Positions 1-5,485 of a stretch of DNA of 5,485 bases are shown here, one piece after another. Below the pieces are notes generated by a model that had not been told where the DNA came from, did no database searches, and was given only the letters and a program-made list of their open reading frames with translations. Position 1 is the stretch's first letter; each line of letters begins with the position of its first letter. A program made the position numbers and the translations under genes. The stretch comes from CAYWNK01 sp047639615 (GTDB lineage Bacteria > Planctomycetota > UBA1135 > GCA-002686595), in NCBI GenBank assembly GCA_047639615.1, contig JBLIOL010000348.1, forward strand, positions 1-5,485. The letters run 5' to 3'.

Positions 1-144
1 GAAAACGGAGAGGTTCACCAGGCCGATCACATCGTCATCGCCACCGATGCGACCACCGCCACCCAGTTCCTACCCGGGTCGCCCGAGTGCGAACCGCGGG
101 GGGGCGCCCCCCCCCCCCCCCCCCACGCCCTGCGTCGTAGTTAA
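1..144 (+). CDS. 3' fragment of a probable FAD-dependent oxidoreductase (amine oxidase/phytoene desaturase-like)
   Basis: Frame 1 is open from the left edge to a TAA at 142-144, giving 47 residues; the start lies outside the window. The first part, with ADHIVIATDATTATQFLPG at about residues 8-26, resembles the segment of flavin amine oxidase and phytoene-desaturase-type proteins where a beta strand (IVIAT) near the FAD site is followed by a helix. In that family about 100 or more further residues normally follow. Here the frame instead enters a G7-CG-C18 tract, read as Gly-Gly-Ala-Pro repeats, and stops after a short arginine-rich tail. The natural C-terminus therefore appears to be missing. 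Either the gene is truncated or the tract marks a misassembled junction. It converges on the prepilin gene with only 15 bases between stop codons. The family call rests on one short motif and is tentative; the substrate cannot be inferred. Confidence 0.42.
   Translation, partial: ENGEVHQADHIVIATDATTATQFLPGSPECEPRGGAPPPPPHALRRS
98..124. repeat. G7-CG-C18 homopolymer tract
   Basis: Seven G (98-104), then CG, then eighteen C (107-124). Positions 98-113 form a perfect 16-base palindrome centred between 105 and 106. Nothing else in the window comes close to such a run. It lies inside the open frame at the left edge, and the sequence stops resembling the oxidoreductase family there. It could be a poly-G sequencing or assembly artefact, or a slippage-prone tract; the artefact seems likelier. 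Confidence 0.9.
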
Positions 145-159
145 CAGGAGCCTGTCGGA

Positions 160-915
160 TTAGTTACCGACTTGGGTCCAGAGTTCGGCGTCGTTTGCCG
201 TGCGGCCCATGGCGGCGATCGCAAGACCGCTATCCATGGAGTTCGCCGTGGGCAGGACGTCGAAGGCAGCGCCAAAGGCCGGGCCGCCAGCAGTACCTTC
301 GTAGGTCTGGTCACGGTTGTTGAAGGAAATCACATCACCCTCTTGGTTGATGAAGAAGGCGCGAACACCAGTCTTCTCACAGTCGACGGGCCATGCGTAA
401 GCACACCAGATGATCTCGCAGTCGGCGCTGTTCCAAGTGCCAAGGTTACCAGCGAGGGTACCACCGGTGGGTGCTTCAGCGATGCCGGGCAGAGCCGCAC
501 CAGCGACACCGGGAAGGAAGATCTGATAGTAGTAGCCTTGGCGCTCGACTTCGCTGGCGATCACGTTGCCGAAAGCGGTGGCGAGGAAGGGCGGGTTGAG
601 CACGTCGTCAGCACCACCAGCGACCGGGGGCAGAACACCACCAGCGTAGATGCGCATCGGGATAGCACCAGCGAGTTCGCCGAAGAAGGCGTACTCACCA
701 CCACCATCACCATCGGTGTCGATGGCTGAGGAGGCTTGGATTTGCTGCTGAGCAGCGGCGATGGAGCGAAGGGTGGCGATGGCGGCGTTTTCGTTGGCCG
801 AGATACGGGCACTCATCAGCTTCGGAATGGCCACTGCGGCGATCACCGCGATAATGGCCACGACGATCATGAGCTCGATGAGCGTGAAGCCCGCGTTGCG
901 CTTGTTGGTAGTCAT
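160..915 (-). CDS. pilA: Type IV prepilin, probable major pilin (251-aa precursor)
   Basis: Structural subunit of the pilus filament, held in the inner membrane before assembly. The start is the ATG at 913-915, which gives a short basic leader MTTNKRNAG, then FTLIELMIVVAIIAVIAAVAIP. Prepilin peptidase would cut between Gly9 and Phe10, leaving the conserved Glu5 of the mature protein. An in-frame TTG 66 bases upstream would give an implausible 31-residue leader. Residues 10-32 are the hydrophobic helix, with an amphipathic continuation to about 62. A DTDGDGGGEY loop at 66-75 looks like a calcium-binding turn. The globular domain has Cys166, Cys171 and Cys179, an AYAWP motif at 172-176 and RAFFINQEGDVIS at 185-197. 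At 242 mature residues it is longer than typical 140-170-residue pilins. No Shine-Dalgarno motif precedes the ATG; the leader there is C/A-rich. It follows pilTBC on the same strand after a hairpin, so it probably has its own transcript. A T2SS pseudopilin is possible, but the pilT neighbour favours T4P. Confidence 0.88.
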   Translation of the reverse strand: MTTNKRNAGFTLIELMIVVAIIAVIAAVAIPKLMSARISANENAAIATLRSIAAAQQQIQASSAIDTDGDGGGEYAFFGELAGAIPMRIYAGGVLPPVAGGADDVLNPPFLATAFGNVIASEVERQGYYYQIFLPGVAGAALPGIAEAPTGGTLAGNLGTWNSADCEIIWCAYAWPVDCEKTGVRAFFINQEGDVISFNNRDQTYEGTAGGPAFGAAFDVLPTANSMDSGLAIAAMGRTANDAELWTQVGN

Positions 916-1012
916 GTGTTGGATTGGTTGGTTCCCTGGGGCACTGCGGAGAGTGCTTCGGTCGATGGTTTCGGCGAACAACTGTCGGTATCCGCCAGGT
1001 TGGTTGGAAGCG

Positions 1013-1064
1013 CCCCCGCAGGGGGGACGAGCATGGGTAAGACAGGCGGCGTCACCGCCATACC
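1013..1064 (-). promoter_or_regulatory. Structured leader region upstream of the prepilin gene (two GC-rich inverted repeats)
   Basis: The 310-base gap between pilC and the prepilin ATG holds no convincing gene. Two dyads stand out. CCCCC at 1013-1017 pairs with GGGGG at 1022-1026 across a 4-base loop. GGCGG at 1045-1049 pairs with CCGCC at 1055-1059 across a 5-base loop, and is enclosed by GGTA (1036-1039) and TACC (1061-1064). On the prepilin strand neither is followed by a T tract, so they look more like leader RNA structure or protein-binding sites than terminators. No clear -35/-10 pair was found. The best GG-N10-GC match to a sigma-54 site overlaps the second dyad and has a poor -12 element. 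The function is inferred from position only. Confidence 0.4.
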
Positions 1065-1168
1065 TAACTCACCTGGACCCCTCTTCGTCGATGCCAGGCT
1101 GCGCTCTTGAGGCAGACCTAGGAGTTTCCAGTTTTTTGGGCCACGTCTCGTTTCCCTACAATGAAGCA

Positions 1169-1203
1169 CACCCCCACCTGGGCCTTCAGGCCAGGTGAGG
1201 GTG
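1169..1203 (-). terminator. Hairpin after pilC, terminator-like
   Basis: This hairpin starts 22 bases beyond the pilC stop codon. Positions 1169-1173 pair with 1199-1203, then after one mismatch 1175-1181 (CACCTGG) pair with 1191-1197 (CCAGGTG), then after a bulged G 1183-1184 pair with 1189-1190 around a TTCA loop. That makes about 14 base pairs. On the minus strand the bases that follow (TGCTTCATTGT) are T-enriched but not a true U tract, so termination may be partial. It separates pilTBC from the prepilin gene, which fits pilin being expressed at a different level. Confidence 0.5.
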
Positions 1204-1225
1204 CGCGTGGTTCGCCGTAGGGGGC

Positions 1226-2467
1226 TTACTTATTTCCTGACAGGTTGCTGACCATACCGAGGATGGGCGCGAAGATCGCGAGCACAACACCACCTACGAT
1301 GATGCCCATGAATGAGATCAAGAGCGGCTCGATCAAACTCGTGAGCGCTTTGACCTGGGCCTTCACCTGGCTGTCGTAGAAGTCAGCAATCTTCTCGAGC
1401 AAGGTCTCCAAGGCACCAGTGCGTTCACCAATGGCGATCATGCGTGTAACCATGGGCGGGAAGACCTTCTCTTCAGAGAGCGGTTCCGATAGCAAGTTGC
1501 CATCACGCACGCTGGCCTTGGATGCGAACACAGCGTCCTGCACCACTCGGTTACCGGCCGTGTTAGCCACGATGTCCAGGGTGCCCATGATCGGGACGCC
1601 GGAGCGGATCAGGGTCGAGAAGGTACGGCTGAAGCGTGCCAGGCAGACCTTGCTGAAGAGGCTGCCGAAGACCGGCAGCTTGAGCATCAACTGGTCCCAG
1701 AGGCGCTCACCGAAGCGCGTCTTCTTGAAACGCCCGAGGGCGAAGAAGAAGGCCACACTGGCGATGATCATGGTCAACACGTTGTCGCGCATGTAGTCGG
1801 AGATCGCCAAGACGAACTTGGTGATGGCCGGCAGCTCGGCGTCCAGTGATTCGAACACGCCCTTGAAGGTAGGCACCACGCCGATCATCAGGAAGGCCGT
1901 AATACCGAGCACCAGCACCATGGAGATGACCGGGTAGGTCATGGCCGACTTGATCTCACGGGTAAGCTCGTCCGCTGCCTCCTCATAGTCCGCGAGGCGG
2001 TTGAGGATGATGTCCATCTGGCCGGAGATCTCACCGGCCTTGACCATACTGATGTAGAGGTGGTTGAAGACCTTGGGGCAACGCTCCATCGACGCAGACA
2101 GGTCCGATCCCCCGCGCACGTCAGCGACCAACCTCTCACAGCAGAACTTCATGCCTTCGCTTTCCGCTTGAAAGCCGAGCACCTCAAGCGATTCGAGCAA
2201 GGACAGGCCAGCCCCCACCATGGTGGCTAGCTGCCTAGTGAAGATCACCAACTCGCCCTTCTTGCACCAGGCCTTCTTGGCCTTGCTGCGCGTTTCGCCC
2301 TTGGGTCCGGTGACAGCCTTACGGCTGCCGCGGGACTTATCCAACTTGATTACTACCAGGTTCTGGCGGCGCAGTGCTTCCACCGCTTCCGGCTCGTTAG
2401 CGGCGTCGATGACGCCGTTCACGGTCTTGCCCTCGGGGCTTTTGGCTGCGTATTTGAATTGGCTCAA
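1226..2467 (-). CDS. pilC: Type IV pilus inner-membrane platform protein PilC (GspF family)
   Basis: Polytopic inner-membrane platform that couples the cytoplasmic ATPases PilB and PilT to pilin insertion and removal. The 413 residues match the usual PilC length. After the typical N-terminus (FKYAAKSPEGKTVNGVI, residues 4-20) come two tandem T2SSF domains. The first spans about 75-200, starting at FTRQLATMVGAGLSLLESL, with the GEISG motif near 145. The second spans about 276-400, with FSRTFSTLIRSGVPI, GERTGALE at 347-354 and IEPLLISFMGIIVGG at 379-393. Hydrophobic segments lie at about 179-200, 229-245 and 380-402. The start is a TTG at 2465-2467. The next upstream in-frame codon of note is the pilB stop itself, no ATG or GTG lies between, and TTG gives the family's normal N-terminus. 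The 42-base gap after pilB contains no evident ribosome-binding site. Its place directly after pilB argues for co-transcription. Confidence 0.95.
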   Translation of the reverse strand: MSQFKYAAKSPEGKTVNGVIDAANEPEAVEALRRQNLVVIKLDKSRGSRKAVTGPKGETRSKAKKAWCKKGELVIFTRQLATMVGAGLSLLESLEVLGFQAESEGMKFCCERLVADVRGGSDLSASMERCPKVFNHLYISMVKAGEISGQMDIILNRLADYEEAADELTREIKSAMTYPVISMVLVLGITAFLMIGVVPTFKGVFESLDAELPAITKFVLAISDYMRDNVLTMIIASVAFFFALGRFKKTRFGERLWDQLMLKLPVFGSLFSKVCLARFSRTFSTLIRSGVPIMGTLDIVANTAGNRVVQDAVFASKASVRDGNLLSEPLSEEKVFPPMVTRMIAIGERTGALETLLEKIADFYDSQVKAQVKALTSLIEPLLISFMGIIVGGVVLAIFAPILGMVSNLSGNK

Positions 2468-2509
2468 AGGTCTATTTCGGTGCTGTAGTGGAAGGACAGG
2501 AAATACCCG

Positions 2510-4209
2510 TCAGTCCTCGAGGGTGATGCGAAGGATTTCTTCCACGGAGGTCACGCCGCGAGCGGCGTTGCGCATTCCGATCTGGCGCAAGGTGAGCATG
2601 CCCTCTTCGAGGGCCAGCTCCTTGATCTCGTCCACCGACTTGCCGGCCACCACGAGGCGCCGGATGCCGGGGCTAACGGGGAGGGTTTCGAGCACCGGGA
2701 AGCGGCCTCGATAACCTTGGTTGCAACGTGCGCAACCTGAGGGATTGGGGCTGAAGAGCTCCATACCCTCAAAGGCGCTCTCATCCATGCCTATCTTGAT
2801 GAGATGTTCGTAGGGCGGGTCTTCCACCTCTTGCCTGCAGTGCCCGCAGAGCCGGCGGCCCAGACGTTGAGCCGCCACTAGCAGCAGGGAACTCGACACC
2901 ATGAACGGATCGATGCCCATATCCACCAAGCGCGTGATGGTGGCGATGGCATTGTTGGTGTGCAGGGTACTGAACACCAGGTGACCGGTAAGTGCCGCCT
3001 TGATAGCGATATCAGCGGTCTCCTTGTCACGGATCTCGCCCACCAGAACGATGTCAGGGTCCTGACGCAGGATCGAGCGCAGCGCGCCCGCAAAGGTCAG
3101 ACCACGCTTGGGATTCACCGGCACCTGGTTGATGCCATCCATGCGGTACTCGACAGGATCTTCGACCGTGGTCACATTGACCTCGGGCGTTGCTACCGTC
3201 TGCACACAGGAGTAGAGCGTGGTCGACTTGCCGGAACCCGTAGGGCCGGTGACGAGCATCATGCCGTAGGGCTGGGCGATGGCCTTCTGCACATCGTCGA
3301 AGCATTTCTGCTCCCAGCCCATAGTGTCCAGGCTCATGGAGGAGGAGCCCGCATCCAAGATTCGGATCACGGCCTTCTCACCGCCCACCACCGGTAGCAG
3401 TGAAAGTCGGAAGTCGATCGAACGGCCCTCGAAGCGGATCTGGAACTTGCCGTCCTGGGGCTTGTTACGCTCGGCGATGTCGAGCTTGGACAGAATTTTC
3501 AGGCGCGAGTTGAGCGCGTTGAGGATCGACTTGGGTGGGTTCATGACCACCTGCATGCGACCGTCCACGCGCAGGCGCACCTGCACCTGCTTGTCCCCGG
3601 GCTCGATGTGGATGTCCGAGGCCTTGGCCTTTAGAGCACGCAGCAGGATCAGGTTGGCGAGCTTGACCGCGGGGGCCTCATCACCGTCCTGCACCATCTC
3701 GATGTCTTCGGTGTCCGTTTCCTCATCGGCGGAGATCAGTTCGCCCGTGTCCGTGACGGACTCGAGCATCTCCGCCACCTGGGCAGCGCCGGAGTCGAAG
3801 GTGCGCTCGATGGCGGCCTTGAGCATCGGCCGGTGCGCGAACACCGTGCGTAGCTGACACCTGGTGTGACGGGTTAGATCATCGAAGAGCAGCACATCGA
3901 AGGGGTCCGACACGGCCAAGGTCAGCACATTGCCGTTCTTGGTCAGGGGCAACACGCAGTATTCCTTGCAGGCCGCCTCGTCCATCAGATCGAGGGCGTT
4001 GGTATCCGGGCTGATTTCGCTGAGGTCCACCGGCGGCACACCGGCCGAACGGCCGAGCACCTCCATCAGGCCTTCCTCGTCGAGTAAGTTGTCGTCGATC
4101 AGTGTCTCGATGACGTCGGCACCGCGGCTGACCGCGGCTTCCCAGGCTTCAGCTTCAACCAGCCCCTCGTCGACGAGTAGGCGCTTAATCTTGGTGGAGA
4201 TCCCGACCA

Positions 4210-4210
<1 letters not shown>
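2510..4210 (-). CDS. pilB: Type IV pilus extension ATPase PilB (GspE/VirB11 family)
   Basis: Cytoplasmic hexameric ATPase that powers pilus extension. At 566 residues it has the standard PilB length. About residues 5-140 form a T2SSE N-terminal (MshEN-type) domain, ending in a helix before an acidic linker (160-178). The N2 domain begins at VKLANLILLRALKAKASDIHIEP (182-204). Motifs in the ATPase domain are the Walker A GPTGSGKST (322-330), the Asp box TVEDPVEY (348-355), the Walker B region DPDIVLVGEIRD (384-395) with probable catalytic Glu392, and the His box TGHLVFSTLHTNN (408-420). The zinc-binding tetracysteine site typical of PilB/GspE is present as Cys455-x2-Cys458 and Cys493-x2-Cys496, which separates it from PilT. 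The N-terminal c-di-GMP-binding consensus of MshEN domains is poorly kept. The ATG overlaps the pilT stop by one base (TAATG), so translation is probably coupled. A GspE role is unlikely next to pilT. Confidence 0.96.
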
Positions 4211-5274
<1,064 letters not shown>

Positions 5275-5286
5275 GGGGCTTCTCTA

Positions 5287-5298
5287 GGGGAGTTCCCC
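5287..5298. repeat. Short inverted repeat just upstream of pilT
   Basis: GGGGA (5287-5291) and TCCCC (5294-5298) form a perfect 5-bp inverted repeat with a 2-base spacer, ending 13 bases before the pilT ATG. It could be an operator half-site pair or a leader hairpin near the ribosome-binding region. A 12-base dyad can arise by chance in GC-rich DNA. Confidence 0.35.
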
Positions 5299-5329
5299 AC
5301 TGCATCGGAATGAGCGCTCCTCTTACCTG

Positions 5330-5382
5330 AGGCCATGGCGGCCTTTCCGAGCAAGTGATCCTCGCTTCGGAAAAATCTTCCG
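5330..5382. repeat. Cluster of overlapping hairpins upstream of pilT
   Basis: Three dyads are packed together. AGGCC (5330-5334) pairs with GGCCT (5340-5344). TTTCCGAGC (5344-5352) pairs with GCTTCGGAAA (5364-5373), with one bulged base. CGGAA (5368-5372) pairs with TTCCG (5378-5382) across 5 bases. The second and third share 5368-5372/5373, so they cannot form together. On the pilT strand the third would form first and the second could replace it. This is attenuator-like geometry, though there is no leader peptide or U tract to support attenuation. Confidence 0.45.
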
Positions 5383-5400
5383 CCCCAATGAGAGACTGAC

Positions 5401-5452
5401 CCCGTGGTGGTACGGAGCCAGTGGTACGGAGCCAGGACAAAACCACCGCGGG
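5401..5452. repeat. Inverted-repeat-bounded element (REP/MITE-like)
   Basis: CCCGTGGTGGT (5401-5411) is complementary to ACCACCGCGGG (5442-5452) over 11 base pairs with one G-T wobble. The 30-base loop holds most of a 14-bp tandem duplication. GGAGCC in each tandem copy can also pair with GGCTCC at 5451-5456. On the minus strand the adjoining sequence reads GGGGTCAGTCTC, which is reminiscent of non-coding palindromic repeats linked to REP-associated transposases in other bacteria. That resemblance is from memory and untested. No transposase is in the window. Confidence 0.5.
5407..5434. repeat. 14-bp tandem direct repeat, two copies
   Basis: The unit GTGGTACGGAGCCA occurs at 5407-5420 and again at 5421-5434 with no mismatch; the first base of a third unit (G5435) also matches before identity ends. 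It sits in the loop of the surrounding inverted repeat, so a recent local duplication within the element is plausible. Confidence 0.85.
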
Positions 5453-5456
5453 CTCC

Positions 5457-5483
5457 CTGTGTTTCGGCTTTGCCGAATCACAG
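5457..5483. terminator. Strong hairpin at the right edge, possible terminator of a gene outside the window
   Basis: CTGTG (5457-5461) pairs with CACAG (5479-5483) and TTCGGC (5463-5468) with GCCGAA (5472-5477), with one T-T mismatch and a TTT loop: 11 base pairs in all. On the minus strand no U tract follows directly; a TTTT occurs only about 20 bases later. On the plus strand the downstream side is outside the window. It could end a minus-strand gene to the right, or be part of the repeat element next to it. Confidence 0.4.
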
Positions 5484-5485
5484 AG

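Noticed and set aside
144..155. ACAGG-AG-CCTGT inverted repeat between the convergent stops
   Set aside because: The two-base loop is too small for a stable hairpin without losing pairs, there is no T tract, and it is too short to call a terminator.
172..729. Long plus-strand open frame antisense to the prepilin gene
   Set aside because: It mirrors the prepilin coding frame, its translation has no recognisable domain, and the minus-strand protein is clearly real. It is a high-GC shadow frame.
915..981. TTG at 979-981 as an upstream start for the prepilin
   Set aside because: It would give a 31-residue leader with no prepilin character. The ATG at 915 gives a standard 9-residue basic leader ending in Gly.
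1046..1062. Sigma-54 promoter candidate for the prepilin gene (GG-N10-GC spacing)
   Set aside because: The -24 side reads TGGC but the -12 side lacks TTGC, and the match is embedded in a GC-rich dyad, so it is probably coincidental.
1030..1115. Possible c-di-GMP-I (GEMM) riboswitch in the prepilin leader
   Set aside because: Fragments such as TTAGGTA and TTACC are loosely reminiscent of the 3' half, but the conserved GGCAAAC, GNRA loop and GACGCAAAGCC core are absent. Not supportable without a covariance search.

Overview
The window carries four minus-strand genes that together form the core of a type IV pilus (T4P) machine. In transcription order they are pilT (retraction ATPase), pilB (extension ATPase), pilC (inner-membrane platform protein) and a large prepilin. 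pilT and pilB share one base (TAATG). pilC follows pilB after 42 bases. The prepilin gene lies a further 310 bases downstream, beyond a strong hairpin. PilB would add pilin subunits onto the PilC platform, PilT would remove them, and the prepilin is the likely major subunit. The prepilin peptidase (PilD), the alignment proteins (PilMNOP) and the secretin (PilQ) are not in the window and must be encoded elsewhere.

The left edge (1-144, + strand) holds the end of an open frame resembling the C-terminal part of a FAD-dependent oxidoreductase of the amine oxidase/phytoene desaturase type. It runs into a G7-CG-C18 homopolymer tract and stops only 15 bases from the convergent prepilin stop codon. 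The tract looks more like an assembly or sequencing breakpoint than a natural gene end.

The 310-base gap between pilC and the prepilin gene has a terminator-like hairpin just after pilC and two GC-rich inverted repeats in what would be the prepilin leader. No clear sigma-70 or sigma-54 promoter could be read. The right edge (5275-5485), upstream of pilT, has no gene. It is dense in secondary structure: a 14-bp tandem duplication inside an 11-bp inverted repeat, two mutually exclusive hairpins, and a near-perfect 11-bp-stem hairpin at the edge. This resembles a REP/MITE-like non-coding repeat.

The organism is a GC-rich (roughly 60%, by eye) Gram-negative-type bacterium. The prepilin C-terminal half (GEY after a DxDGDG loop, AYAWP, RAFFINQ-GDVIS) resembles pilin-like proteins I associate with Planctomycetota. 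The lack of Shine-Dalgarno motifs would fit but does not prove this, so the taxonomy is a low-to-moderate confidence inference. I see no wholly new system here. The best candidates for a second look are the pilin architecture, the degenerate N-terminal domain of PilB, the repeat element upstream of pilT, and the homopolymer junction.
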